Shown: positions 11,976-23,164 of the stretch, piece after piece | Position numbering within the stretch: the first letter of the stretch is position 1 | Layout: each line of letters starts with the position of its first letter | Source: Branchinecta lynchi | Lineage: Eukaryota > Arthropoda > Branchiopoda > Anostraca > Branchinectidae | Direction: 5' to 3' | DNA: 64,000 nt | NCBI GenBank assembly: GCA_023053575.1 | Contig: JAKZAP010000017.1 | Location: forward strand, 1,991,501-2,055,500 | Program-made: the position numbers and the translations under genes | Notes under the pieces: generated by a model | What the model was told of the DNA's origin: nothing | Databases searched by the model: none | The model's input: only the letters and a program-made list of their open reading frames with translations

Positions 11976-12770
11976 TTCAGTAGTGCTATTTTGCACCGAT
12001 CTGTAACTAACAAGTTTCATCAAACATTTTTTTTCAGTCGCTCCCCTGCTATACATTTCAGTATACAATCGGTGCACTGAAACATCAGTATAAAGTTGCA
12101 CATGTTTAGTTTGCCAGCCTGTTTTGAGGAAGCGGAAGCGTTGGCATAGAGAAGGGCGTTTTGTAGGACGAATTGCCATGAAGTGACGTGAAACCGCAAG
12201 CGAAAGTTCTTTTCCTAACGAACTAGAAATTTGCGGAGAGCAGTTTCTTATCTTGGTGAGCAAGTTGTTGTGTGCATTGGATTGTTTTTTCTGGTCCTAA
12301 TGAGCCATAATCTGGTGAGGAACTTTAGCATCTCGGAACACAGGGGCATATGAGCTGAGGGGCCGTTTTTTTTTGGGGGGGGGAGGGCTGGATTTCAGAA
12401 TCTGCCACCTGATGGTGCTATTTTTGGGTTTAAGTGTGTTTCAAAAGGCAAGCAATTTATACATTTACCCCAAAAGAGTAGTCAGATGTTAACAGTCTCT
12501 GTAACCGTATGTTAGATTGCGGTTCAGAATTTATCTTGGTCTCCCCCCCCCCCCCCCGGTATAGTTGGATAGCGCCATTGAGAACTCGAGAGCGATTCGT
12601 CAAAAACGATGTAATTAAGGTTGTCACGTTATTTACTGCATACTCGCTTTGAGGCTTGCAATGTCATCGTAGCAGTTTTATGACCATGTCTGTAGCCTAC
12701 ATGAAGTACACTGACTGTGCAACCAGTGCCATATACATTGTAGTCTTGTAGGCTGCCACGGTTGTATCCC
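11976..12770. other. intergenic, nothing recognised
   Basis: Contains T/G runs near 12370 and a C run at 12543-12557; no gene evidence. Confidence 0.3.
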
Positions 12771-12776
12771 GTTAGT

Positions 12777-12941
12777 AGTGGTAACACACGATCAGGATAG
12801 GGAGCTCCCGAACGGGAGTTCCTGACCGGTTTTGACACCATCATCATCACTTCCATATGGAAAAGTTGATTTTTTTTGGTTCAACTTGATGATGAAGGTG
12901 CAGGAAATCCAGCCGGGAAATCCTGGTCGTGTGTTCGCACT
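12777..12941. mobile_element. foldback MITE, AGTGCGAACAC family, copy 1
   Basis: Shares ACACGATCAG, ATAGGGAGCTCCC, CATCATCACTTCCATATGGA and AAATCCAGCCGGGAAATCCT with the fuller copy at 48535-48754. It ends TGTTCGCACT. Confidence 0.65.
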
Positions 12942-13530
12942 ATAAAAATTTCTGATTCAGACGTCGAACAAATCAAGATCCCTACCGTAATTCAGATGGT
13001 ATGACCTGCAAGGAGCCCTTGCAGCCAAGGATGCGGACACACTAGCCGGGTTTCCTACTTTGACTGCCTAATTCCACACCAATTTGGCATTAAAGGACAC
13101 GTCGTACCGAGAATTTTGATGCAAACTACTTCCCTAACTGGATTCATTACTTCTAAAAAAAAAAAGTCATTGGTTCTTAAAACCAGAATCTTAATTTACA
13201 TTCTGAACCCGCTATAACAACACGTCACGAATCTTTGCACTTTCCACGGTTCACTATTTTCCTTGTGCACTATGCTACCGGTGCGTGTTTGCGTATCATG
13301 CATTTTGATGCGTAAAAACTTATCAATGTCGCCGTTTTTTGCTAGAAGTCAGTGGCTCTGGGAAAACTCTCAAAACAGCCAAAACCGCGGGTGATTTGTT
13401 AAAAGCAGAGCTTTGTTTTACTGTATTCAGATAGTTTTGAATACTGGAATATAAAGAGTAAGTAGTGCGAGGTGTGCTTTAAGGAAGAGTTGTAATTGAT
13501 TTAGCCTTTTTGGCTGAATTACACAGTAAT
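12942..13530. other. intergenic, nothing recognised
   Basis: No feature supported on either strand. Confidence 0.3.
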
Positions 13531-13534
13531 CATA

Positions 13535-13640
13535 CAATAATAATAATATTTATTTATTACCCACTTACATCAAAAAGATTAATAGTGGAGTATAAACTTG
13601 AAGAAGGAAAAACGGAAAAAGACGTAAAACAACAACTGAA
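13535..13640 (-). repeat. LINE 3' end with (TTA)n-type tail
   Basis: AATAATAATAATA, then TTTATTACCCACTT and AATAGTGGAGTATAAA. On the minus strand this is the LINE 3' end AGTGGGTAATAAA plus a trinucleotide tail. Confidence 0.5.
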
Positions 13641-14780
13641 GTCAACAAAAGATTAATCAAACAAACGTAAATCCAATCACGCAAATCTGGTCTGCTTTTC
13701 CAAAGTATTACCGTCAGACAATAACAAAGTGTTGATCAACAGTCGTCATCTTGTGCTCAAGATGTGCTGGGATTGCAAAATATTAGGATCTGTTTTCAGA
13801 ATTAAATGTCTGTTGGAAGCACAAAATCTGTTGCAGCATACCCACCGAAGACGGATATCTACACAATGATCGGAAAGGGGAAGACAGGTAACTGAATAAT
13901 GCTATATGACTGAATTATATAAAAACGGAATTATCGGCGTTTAGTATCCATTTTGCACCTGTAAGATATCGGAGAAGATTTTCATCTGAAATGACATCGT
14001 GAAGGTTTCAAGCTTTTGCGACCAAACATTTTTATAACGCATCCTATTGGTCGGTTTGAGCACCTTGGTCTACAGCCAATGTTGACTCTAATCCGTTTTC
14101 GTCGGCTAGGGTGCAATCGTTCTCAGTTGCAACAATTAGAGTATCATTCCGACCCGCGGTCAACCCAACCAAATGGTTAAGTATCGAAGGTAGTCCACGA
14201 GGTTGAATGTGAACTTATTTCCTTGGCTAGGCCGACCGAGTCTTTTTATGTTTCAATATTTAAAACTGTCTGAATACTGCAAAGCTAGGCTCTGTTTTAG
14301 GAACATTATCCACGGCCTTGCCTGTTTAAAGCAGAACTCTTACTAGAAATGATCTTTTCACTATAAAAGGGATCAGAAAAATGTTTCTCAAAAATATTAT
14401 TACTTTCCATCGAAATTTAGCGATTTTCTTGTTAGCGCTAGTCGATTCCATCAAGCCTTCCTGCACTCAGACGCGGCGGCTGGGCGCAAAACAATTGAAA
14501 ACTGAACACTCCGACAAAAAGGTAGGAAAACCAAGCAAATAAAATAAGTCAAAAACAGAAGAATCTCATATCATTGTATGCGAAAGAGTTGCCAGCGGAC
14601 GCTGAAGATTTTGGCATGCTTTGCGTTGTGTAACCCACAAAACTCGGCACGGCCGAGAAAGCGCCAAAAATTCGTAGGTACAAAACGAAACCATGGGGAA
14701 AGGTGGTGATTTTAGAAGCTTATAATTCCATAAGGGAGCTAGATATACTATAAAAGGCAGAATAAACAAGAGGGATCCTG
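13641..14780. other. intergenic, nothing recognised
   Basis: No exon, RNA gene or repeat family could be supported. Confidence 0.3.
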
Positions 14781-14783
14781 TAC

Positions 14784-14940
14784 GCTTTTTGCCAGGCTCA
14801 GCGACTTCTAGCAAGATCTCGTCAAAATTCAGAAAACCGGTTTTAGGCGAATACTTGTCTGGAGCATAATGTGCATGGAAACTAGTGAATCGTGGCAATC
14901 GGAAAGATTGGTGAGGTGTCGTTAGCTGCTTCAGAACATA
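14784..14940 (+). repeat. dispersed repeat H, copy 1 (AACCGGTTTTA core)
   Basis: Shares GACTTCTAGCA, AACCGGTTTTA, GGAGCATAATG, CATGGAAA and GAGGTGTCGTTAG blocks with 17130-17220, 36113-36245 and 45419-45580. Confidence 0.5.
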
Positions 14941-14962
14941 TAAGGAAAAGTTGATCTCCGGG

Positions 14963-15060
14963 TATAATCAATCAATCAATCAATCATCGCATTTATTCCT
15001 GAATATCTGTTTCACAACATGATAACATATAAGAACTAATGAATGATGTTACGAATGTAG
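14963..15060 (-). repeat. retroposon 3' tail, (ATCA)n
   Basis: Five ATCA units followed by CGCATTTATTCCTGAATATC; on the minus strand, a retroposon end plus tetramer tail. Confidence 0.4.
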
Positions 15061-15314
15061 GTTGCATTAGCTTTATTGGGACGACAGGTTCTTTAAGATT
15101 TTAAGCGATTTTTCGAATTTTTTATGGACTCTTTTACTCGATATTTATGACAGACTGGGTTTCTGCATTGAAACTAGGCCCGGACAAAGAGATCCAGGGC
15201 CTCTATACAGTTAACAGAGTTGAAAATTGAGCAGAAAACTAAGTATGTTTTATTTATTTAACTCAGTGCGACCTTAGAAAATAGACAAGCAGACTTGGAA
15301 ATTAAATAGACGAT

Positions 15315-15400
15315 ATGATGATGATGATTTTATTAACGCACTTAAGGAGAGGAAATAGTGCAGTATAGACACAAAAAAGGAAAAAATTCACTGAGCTTTC
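15315..15400 (-). repeat. LINE 3' end with (ATC)n tail
   Basis: GATGATGATGATTTTATTAACGCACTT, then AAATAGTGCAGTATAG: the same LINE end as at 13535 and 53204. Confidence 0.5.
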
Positions 15401-15918
15401 AATAATGTAGTAAATGCACAAGATCAAAAAATATATTATTTTGCGTAAAAAAAATCTCAACTACCCGGTTAAAGAAAGTATGGTTTGTTCCGACGGAAAT
15501 TTGATAGTGACATAATTTGGTTGTCTTTACATATTTCATGCGTAAAAGCACTGATAGGTTAACAAATAACGGCACAAATGGCGGTACAAATATTTGTGTT
15601 CGTTATTGCACATGCCTTCTAGTATACATGTCAACGAAAAACGGCACAGATGTATTAACGTACTTGTTTGTTATTTACTTTTGAGCTGCGGACGCGCCTA
15701 GGTATTTACGGGCGTATCAGGTGCGGTAGGATAGCGATGTGCTGGACAGACGCAAGGATTTTACATCCGGTTTTACTTTGAGATTCATAAGAGCTATATA
15801 GAAGTTGCTTGCTACCTTATATGACTGGCACTGCTCTCTTTTGTAAGCTAAATCATTTGATTGAAAGTCTTTGTGGAGAGTTCAACGGTACCTGTCGTAC
15901 TTGTACTTGTGTCTATAG

Positions 15919-16272
15919 GCGTATCCTCGCCGTTCCCGAGGACACGTCGTGGATTCAAGGGGAACGGCGAAAATGGAGGGAATCAACGAAAACACAGGGA
16001 TTGCTTCCAAAATGGAGTTTGTTAAAAAGAAAATATGCAGTTGACGAAATTAGTCTGGCTCCACTTTATTTTTTATTTTGTTTATTCTGAATGTTTTAAT
16101 TGATTCGACATTGCACCAACACCAGCAAAAACTGATTCCCCTCCGAGTCTGCTAGGGATTCCTTTTTTATGTTCGTGATGATAATCGGAGCATTCCAGTC
16201 CATGGGACCGGGAGTGAGTGAGTCCCTGGGGATAAGCAAAAACGCCTGGGGAACGGCGAGAATAAGGCTTAA
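15919..16272 (+). mobile_element. MITE-like repeat I, copy 1 (TCCTCGCCGTTCCC ends)
   Basis: Left end GTATCCTCGCCGTTCCCGAG; right end GGGGAACGGCGAGAATAAGG. The interior carries GTTGACGAAATTAGTCTGG and CAACACCAGCAAAAACTGAT, both found in reverse orientation within 23412-23828. Confidence 0.6.
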
Positions 16273-16431
16273 ATTACTGCTTAACTTTACGTCATAATCG
16301 TTCCAGCCATTCTCATTACTAAATTTGAAACTTCTGATGGCATTATAGATCCTAACCGTACTACACCGATTTTTTCATTTTGAGATGTCTGGTTTGTTTA
16401 GAAGCTTCCTAGGCTCCTTCCTATTGCTTCC

Positions 16432-16510
16432 TCAGTTCAATTCAGTTTCAATTCAGTTTCAATTTCAGTTTATTTTCAAAATTCCTTCACGGGCAAGCCG
16501 AACATTGGAT
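16432..16510 (-). repeat. retroposon 3' tail, (TTCAGTT)n
   Basis: Runs of CAGTTTCAATT followed by TTTATTTTCAAAATTC; same class as 51066-51150. Confidence 0.4.
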
Positions 16511-17125
16511 TTTTCTTCGTAGATATAATAACATCGACATCGTTGTCACAATTTTGTCATAAATAATAAACTTATATTCAGTTCGAATCACTGTAAGTGA
16601 TCATTTACAGTTACACTTATATCAGAACCAAAAATTACCATTTGTTCAAGTTTAAAACCAAAGGAGCAGAGCGAGGCTGAAACAGCCGGGACGGTCTGTA
16701 ATCAGAGTCGAGGCCCTGCTTTTAACAAATTATCTACGGCTTTGGTTGAATTAAGCCATTTATGTATATATATATCGTTTATTGACCAAATAGCAAAGAT
16801 AGCTAACAAAGGTAAGTCAACCTAACACTTTCGACGGGATAGACAATGGCCAATGGCAAATGACAAACAATACCAGATCAACACGATTAAGAACTACCAA
16901 ACAAACGAACAAAGTACGGCACAAACGAGTTAACATACCTTTCAGTTGCATCCGCTGGATAATTTGTTAATTTAGCTTTGTTTGAGTGAGTGAGTGAGTT
17001 TGAGTACGCGTGTTGGGCCTGTTGTTATTTTGTTCAACATACTCAGGCAACATTGATCTGTGACGTTCAGAATTTAGACATTTGTGGCCAAAACTTGTTG
17101 TTAAATGGTGCGTACGTTGTTCAAG
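16511..17125. other. intergenic, nothing recognised
   Basis: Only simple AT and GAGT microsatellites (around 16760 and 16985) stand out. Confidence 0.3.
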
Positions 17126-17129
17126 GGAA

Positions 17130-17220
17130 GGGAGACCCAGGCACATTGACTTCTAGCAGAAACTGGGCAAAATTGAGATAACCGGTTTTACGCATCTATA
17201 GCATGATACGCGAATAATCA
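17130..17220 (+). repeat. dispersed repeat H, copy 2
   Basis: TTGACTTCTAGCAGAAACTG, GATAACCGGTTTTACGCATC and GCATGATACGCG match the other copies. Confidence 0.5.
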
Positions 17221-17254
17221 TAGCAGGCTGAGAGGTTAGAAATAATGCCGAGAA

Positions 17255-17320
17255 AAATGTCGAGCTGTTGAAACCGCGCACCCTTGTGTTATCTGTAACG
17301 AAACTTGTGACAGTGTAGTA
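17255..17320 (-). repeat. MITE end, TCAGAAGTTTCAT family
   Basis: CCTTGTGTTATCTGTAACGA followed by AACTTGTGACAGTG matches the right arm of 22563-22727. Confidence 0.45.
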
Positions 17321-17735
17321 TTTATGACTACTTACCTCCAGTGTTGACAGATACTTGACACAAGATCGCGCTGCAAGAGATGCAAAAATGCGCCTTCGGT
17401 GCATTTTTGCCAAATTTCCGATTCTAGTTGGGGGGGGGGGGGCAGAGCCAAAAATTTTACTGAATCTGTCAAAAAATTTACCGAATCCTATAAAATGAGA
17501 ATTTGAGCTTCAAATATGGAACAAAAAGGATTGCGTAGGAAGAGTAACATTACAGGGCAGCATGAAAGACGATAAGCCAACTATTAGGCGGCGTTTTGGC
17601 GAAGCTCACTTGTTGCCGGGCACGATTGCAGTAACGGCATCAATCTGTTATACCCGAGAGAAAATTCAATTTTCGAAATCTTTTTTTTTTTAGGCTAAAA
17701 TCTAACTTCTTCTCTTACATATTCTATCATTTACC

Positions 17736-17864
17736 ATGGATAAAATACCAAGACTCGAAGAAGCTCCAGAAACGGGATTCAGCGATGTGACGGCAGCAGC
17801 GGCTACTGTAGTCCAGTCAATACTGCCCATGATCACGGAAAGTGAGCGCCGCAGGCGAGATTAA
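17736..17864 (+). CDS. possible 42-residue small ORF, unknown
   Basis: ATG in a good context (TTACCATGG) opens MDKIPRLEEAPETGFSDV and ends ESERRRRD. It follows 45 bp after a strong acceptor-like T10AG at 17682-17693. The composition (acidic middle, alanine/threonine run, basic end) looks protein-like, but there is no recognised family, no second exon and no donor. It may be the residue of a retroposed exon or chance. Confidence 0.15.
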   Translation: MDKIPRLEEAPETGFSDVTAAAATVVQSILPMITESERRRRD

Positions 17865-18024
17865 TTTTTTAAAGTTAGCTTTTTCCTGCCAAATTTAACT
17901 ATTTGCATCCAGATTCTAGCTTTTAATTTTTCGAAATCCGAATCCTAAAACTGGCTTAAAACCACAGTCAAATGACGCGCCCTTCCACAAAATAGAGAAT
18001 ATTACGAAAAGCGCCGCAGGCCGA

Positions 18025-18525
18025 ATTTTCGAAACATTTATGATTAGATCTTCTTTTTGGGATTCAAAATATGGGATCCTAATATTATACCAAATTTTTT
18101 TTGTGTCGAAAGACTACCGAATAATATTCGCATTCGGTATAATTTCGTCAAAACTGGAACAAAAGTCAGGATTCGTGGCGACTACAGAATCCTCAAAATT
18201 ATACCGAATCCCAATCATGATACTGAATAATTTTGGACCGATAGCTTATTCGGGATTCTGTGTACGGTAACTAACGAATCTCTATAAATACACCAAATAG
18301 TTCCGGCATCGAAAAACTACCAAAGAATTTCAGGAAACTCTCACCGAATTCATGATAACTACCGAATGCTGGCAATTATACCCAATTCCGACGATTATAC
18401 CAAACAGATTTGTACCGATAGCCTATTTAGGATTCTGTATCACTACCGAATCCACATCAATATACCGAGTAGTTATGCTATCGAAAAAATACTGAACAAT
18501 GTTAGTAAATATTTTACCAAATCTC
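18025..18525 (+). repeat. tandem repeat, about 180 bp unit (ACCGAAT-rich)
   Basis: The block ACCGATAGC-TATT-GGATTCTGT recurs at about 18237 and 18416, and AATTATACC, ACTACCGAAT and ATCGAAAAA recur at matching offsets. Two to three diverged units. Confidence 0.5.
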
Positions 18526-18754
18526 AAAAAGGTGTGTGGCGACGCCCCTGTTGCTGGCTTTCAAGACATGAAGCAGTAGAGTCAACACATTTTGAACCAG
18601 CCAGCATCAGTAATCGGTGTTCCCAAGGATCCAAATGACATTTTTGACATTTCAGTGAAAATTTTGATTCCCCCGTAACCCTCAAGACCGGGAGTCTGGA
18701 TATAAAATCACAGTGCGGTCCTCACAAATCCTAATCTGGTTTTCATTTCGACCT

Positions 18755-19254
18755 CGTTGACCTTTTTGGGGGGATGGGTATTGTCAACCCGTGCGTGACT
18801 CATCTGAGTACAAGCCCTAGTGAAAGTCAGCGAAATAATGTTGATTCAGAAAACAGCTAGCGTACTGCCGTAAATGTGTTCCTGTGTCAAACAATATTGT
18901 TTCAAGAAGAATCGAAGACATTGCAACTGATATTGTCATTCAGGTTGAGAATTAAGCTAACAAAAAAGTTTGCGACGCAGCTTGATGAAAGGACGAAGAA
19001 CATCACAACCAAACACAGAAACAGGCTGATGGCTGATACGCCGCTAATGACGTCGAACCAAGATTTGAGACAATTTTTGCCACAAAGCAGCCTCTAGTGA
19101 TTGCCTCATTGATTTTGTATATACTTTTACAATCTATGCCTTATCATTTATGATAATAACTATCGTCTTTTCACATTCTGAAAAGGGGGTACGCAATCTT
19201 TTTGAACCTTGATTAAGTGTACGCGATACGGAAAAGGTTGGGAAACACTGTCCT
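18755..19254 (+). pseudogene. hAT transposase relic (SCAND3/ZBED-like), copy 1
   Basis: VPVSNNIVSRRIEDIATDI is readable at about 18877, followed after a frameshift by KFATQLDER, matching the hAT (ZBED5/SCAND3-like) pattern of S-N-T-V-S-R-R-I then F-A-I-Q-L-D-E-S. The right end is GGTTGGGAAACACTG, a degraded CAGTGGTTCCCAACC inverted repeat. The left end was not found. The same sequence occurs in the 25547-27728 element. Confidence 0.65.
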
Positions 19255-19294
19255 AGTTGACTTTAAACTGTTTTGAGTAAGTTTTTTAAGACAA

Positions 19295-19345
19295 TTCCCA
19301 GTCAACTTGGGCTCTCGCTTCGGCTGAAGGAGTCTTTTTGTATAT
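19295..19345 (+). repeat. family C-type tail
   Basis: CAGTCAACTTGGGCT, then GGCTGAAGGAGTC: the tail sequence that ends the family C repeats. Confidence 0.4.
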
Positions 19346-20260
19346 AGTGCGTCTTGTATTTAACCTTTTGGCTGGATTTTAGAAACTATTTAGTCCGTTA
19401 CAATCGTTCTCCAGTGTCTTTTGCACTCCAGGTATTGTAGGACCACATTTGTCATCCTCATGTCAACTCTTGCGCTACTGTTCCCTCACAGTGAATTTCT
19501 CTATTCATTTCAGTACTAAAACGTGACTGAAACACGGAAGTTCCCGGATTATAGACTTGGCTTGCTTAATTAGGAGTGGCTTGGAACAGTGAGAAACTGA
19601 CTAAACTTAGTCGACATCATTTGGTGACAATTCGATCGAAGCTGTGACCCCCTTGCTGTGACGGGTTTGGTTATTATGAGTAACAGAAAGGAACTGAAAG
19701 GATGAAATAAAACAAACGGAGGAGTACTGAAGTTTGAGGCAGGTAGGGAATATTTCGGATATTTACGTTAAGATTCAGGTTCATTTTTTTTTTTTTTTTT
19801 TTAATTCCAGAACATGAGAATAAATAATTTGACATAACTTCATAGCAGAGAGCAGGCTCGATGGCCGATGGTAAGGCGTTTTATGTGCCTTGAATTTGCG
19901 CCACCGTCTACCAGGAGGTATAGAAAAGCGGAGTTCGCCGCCATTTCCTTAGAAACTACAGGCGAGCTGCCAACGGCAAAATACGCAGGACATTTTGCAA
20001 TTTAAATATGGTTAAGGTTGGAAGTTGTGTGTCTGAAGTTGTTTGTTTCTGTCCTTGTTATATTAATTAAGTGAAGGATGAACATTTTGTGTTTTTAGGT
20101 AGCTAAAATTAGGAAGTGAAAAATTATTTTTATGAAGCAATTCAAAATAATTATAAAATCAAAGTTTAAATTTTGATTTGTTATGATTTTGATTTTCTGC
20201 TTCGGCCGACGGAGTATTTATAGTCGTTTTAAATTTTTAAAATATGAAAGGTTCGGGTAC
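19346..20260. other. intergenic, nothing recognised
   Basis: A T run at 19784-19802 and a second tail-like TGCTTCGGCCGACGGAGTAT at about 20198 are the only marked features. Confidence 0.3.
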
Positions 20261-20289
20261 GGTAATGGTAATGGACTAAAATAAAAAAA

Positions 20290-20352
20290 AATACTCCTTC
20301 AGTTTTCGGCTTCGCGTACCGACGCTCTGACCAATTGAGCTATCAAGGTGCT
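20290..20352 (-). pseudogene. tRNA 5' half fused to a retroposon tail
   Basis: The minus strand has CCTTGATAGCTCAATTGGTC, i.e. a D arm with A box, then an anticodon-arm-like hairpin TCGGT-ACGCGAA-GCCGA. The T arm is missing; instead it runs into CTGAAGGAGTATTT, the family C-type tail. Position 33 is C rather than U, so a functional tRNA is unlikely. Best read as a SINE head or tRNA pseudogene. Confidence 0.45.
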
Positions 20353-20654
20353 TGTGTTAGTATCGGGCCTCAGGAACAGTAATATCGCCCGAGGCAAATT
20401 TTTCTAAAATGTTCAGGTCCCCATTTAGGGAATAGTTAATTAAATTTATAGCTATTGCTGCTCGCGTCTCAAGGGCTATTTCCCATTCCAGTTAAGTCTG
20501 TTTTTCTCCATGAGATCCTGCCATGTGGTCCCTGGACTCTACAAGACTCCGACATTGTCCTAGACTTTCAAAATTGGGTTTCTCGTTTATTTATCACGTT
20601 AGAAGTCCCTTGATAAAGTTGTGTCCTTAACATAAACATTCGGATGCGTTTGAT

Positions 20655-22110
20655 AAAAGAACAAGAACTAGAAGCTCATGAAAGTAGGAATTTGCCAATT
20701 TGAGGGTTTTGTTCTGATCATCTGTAAGCAAAACCCTTGGGATAGGAATGATCATGGGCCCTTCAAAATCATGAGAACATATCGTTTGTTACAAAGTATT
20801 TGTTTTTGCACTTGGCTGTGATCGTGCGCACTTTAAATAATGATGGGCTCGGGGATCCTAAAAATGTATATTTTGCTCAACATTATTTTTTTTTACCTTT
20901 TCAATTCACCTGTAAGCAGAACCCTTGAGGTAAAAATATATCATGGGCCCTGGGGACCATAAATATACATCGTTTGATCAAAAGTAATTTTTTTTCACTT
21001 TGCGGTTAAGTTAAGGGATAAGTACTTTAAGGGATGGTCGGATCTAGGAAACGACAATTCTTAAGCCAATCTTGTCGAGTCTCTAATGTTCCAGCCAACT
21101 TTCTTCGTCCTAGCACGTCTGGAAGTCCCTTTACTCGCGATCATCGGAATTCGGGACCCCCTTCAGCTCCCGCCAGAGTGCCCGAATCCGGTCCGGTTCT
21201 TACCTAGTTCTTGTGCTTGTTCTTCCCACCAAGTTCCTTCTCGTTCGATCCACTCTGAGCATGTCACAAGATTTCCGGGTCTCCCCTCTACCCCCCACCC
21301 CCAACCACATTAATCGGATCCTGTCCGGACATTTGAGAGACGAGGTCTCTTCAAATACCAAGTTTCATTCAGATCTGATCACCTGTTAGAAAGTTACACA
21401 CACCTCAAGATTCAGGATCCCCCCTCCCTCCACTCCCCCCACGATGTCAGGATCGGAGAACGACTATTCTAAGTTACTGGTCGGGTCTCTGATATGTCTA
21501 ATCAAATATCAAATCGTTTATTCATTAAGAATCTTACTCACGGCATGTGCCGACTAACTGATTCCAACGTCAGCATACAAATACACATCAATATATAAAC
21601 AAGGAATTGCAAGCGTAACTGCCGAGCCAACTGCTTTTCGGTTTGTATTGAAACAACAGAATTTTTTTTTATAAAATTAATTACACTCTACTAAACGGTC
21701 AAATATATTTAACTAACATAAAATCATGTCGACTCTTTTCATCGTCCGAACCTCAAATTTCATCGTCCTAACACGCCTGGAAGTAAGCCGGTGGAAGTAA
21801 GCCCGGATCACCGGAATTCAGGACGCCCCCCTCCTTTAACTCCCCCATATTCATCGCATCCGATCAGGAATTGAAAAGGCACATCTGAGACACGAGATCT
21901 TTCTAAATATCAAGTTTCGTTAAGATCCGATAACCTGTTCCAAAGCTATAAATACCTCAAGATTCCTGATTACTGTGGTCGGATCGGGGAAGTGACTATT
22001 TCCAAGCTAGTCGTGTATGATCCCTGATACGCCTCCCAAGTTTCATCGTCCTAGCGCTTATGGAAGTACCCTACCCCACAACAGTGGACCGACAGACAGA
22101 CAGAAAAGCG
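20655..22110 (+). mobile_element. family A element, copy 4 (diverged, 3' truncated)
   Basis: Contains CTGTAAGCAAAACCCTTG twice (about 20726 and 20910) as in the 5' region of copy 2, then AAGTTTCAT monomers and a GACAGACAGACAGAAA end at 22090-22107 without the terminal hairpin. It is interrupted by a separate insertion at about 21495-21745. Confidence 0.6.
21495..21745 (-). repeat. insertion within family A copy 4
   Basis: A block with CGTTTATTCATTAAGAATCT at its left edge separates family A monomer sequence. On the minus strand it ends AATGAATAAACG, a retroposon-like 3' end. Confidence 0.4.
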
Positions 22111-22560
22111 CAAAGGCCTCTTGCATACAAGATGTTGCCTATGCAGTAAACGTGAAGAATAACAACCAGAATAATTACTACCAGAATAATTTATTTTTTT
22201 TAACTAAGTATATATCGACATACCGATGTTTTTCAGAATATTTTCAAGTAGAATCGCCGGTTCCTAAGGAAAAAATTACCGTTTTTAAAGTAGATAAGGG
22301 CACATATGACAGGGTGCATATAGCCTTTACTTCTTTAAACCTAGGACTTAATTTTTTTTCGATATAGGCTACTGTTGTGACTTTTCACTGCCTAGAGTCG
22401 AGCGCTCCATTATGTAAGACTGCGCTTCATTTGAACCGGTTTTAAGCTGGAGGCTAATGTCTTAATACTTGAAAAGGTAAAGAATGACGTCGCGGCTTCA
22501 AATTCTCAAATAAAGCGCTGCGATCGCATGGAGCGCTCGAATCTACGCTGTGAAAAGTAA
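22111..22560. other. intergenic, nothing recognised
   Basis: An ORF at 22017-22367 is mostly repeat-derived and has no recognised domain. Confidence 0.3.
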
Positions 22561-22562
22561 TA

Positions 22563-22727
22563 AATACTACAATCTCAGAAGTTTCATAACAGATAACACA
22601 AGGATGGCCGGTTTCGACGGATAACACTTAAGATGGAAAATAATAACAGATAACATCCTAAGTGTTATATCTTGAAACTGCGCGTCCTTGTGTTATTTTT
22701 AATGAAACTTCTGAAAGTTTACTGTAC
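22563..22727. mobile_element. foldback MITE, TCAGAAGTTTCATAAC family
   Basis: CAGAAGTTTCATAACAGATA and ACACAAGGA on the left are answered by TCCTTGTGTTAT and ATGAAACTTCTG on the right; an inner pair (ATAACACTTAAGAT / ATCCTAAGTGTTAT) extends the foldback. Confidence 0.65.
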
Positions 22728-22829
22728 TGGCAAGGGAAAGTCTATCCTCATCATCTCGTCCGATTGACCGGACATGTTTCTCACTCCATTATCTTAGGAT
22801 GTTTTCTTATTTATTTTAATACACATCTC

Positions 22830-22990
22830 GGTTTGTGCGTAATACGTCGTACATTCATTCATAGAACAAAGGGAAGTATACACGATGCTTTAGCAGCTAG
22901 AAAGCATCGTAGCTGACGCATCCGTCATATGCAATATTTGAATAGATGTTTCAAAGTCAGCTCAAGGAATATTTAAAGTGAAGTAAATCT
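22830..22990 (+). repeat. family C repeat, 3' portion
   Basis: Contains hairpin ACGATGCTTT-loop-AAAGCATCGT, then AGCTGACGCATCCGT, TTTGAATAGATGTTTCAAAG and tail TCAGCTCAAGGAATATTTA. The CTGANGA/GAAA core is absent. Confidence 0.5.
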
Positions 22991-23103
22991 AAGTATGACT
23001 TTTGCTATTGTGGTGTATATGATAAGTCCAACTCTTTCAGGCAGCTGGAAATATAGATGAAGTGTCAGTCCCGGAAACAGAGTTGTAACATTTTGTGCAC
23101 TAG

Positions 23104-23164
23104 ATGAAAAGAGTAGCCCTCTGTGGATTAAGTCATGGAGTCCTCGCCGTGGTTTTGGGAGTCT
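23104..23164 (+). CDS. PIEZO: PIEZO exon 1 (start codon)
   Basis: An ATG directly after an in-frame TAG encodes MKRVALCGLSHGVLAVVLGV plus one base, ending at GTAAGTAC (GT at 23165). The phase-1 end joins exon 2 to restore a cysteine codon and extends the first membrane helix to the length usual at PIEZO N-termini. The exon is too short to be seen by ORF length alone; the call rests on donor quality, phase fit and hydrophobicity. An ATG-initiated readthrough upstream of exon 2 (40921) is the alternative start, but a strong acceptor interrupts it. Confidence 0.7.
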
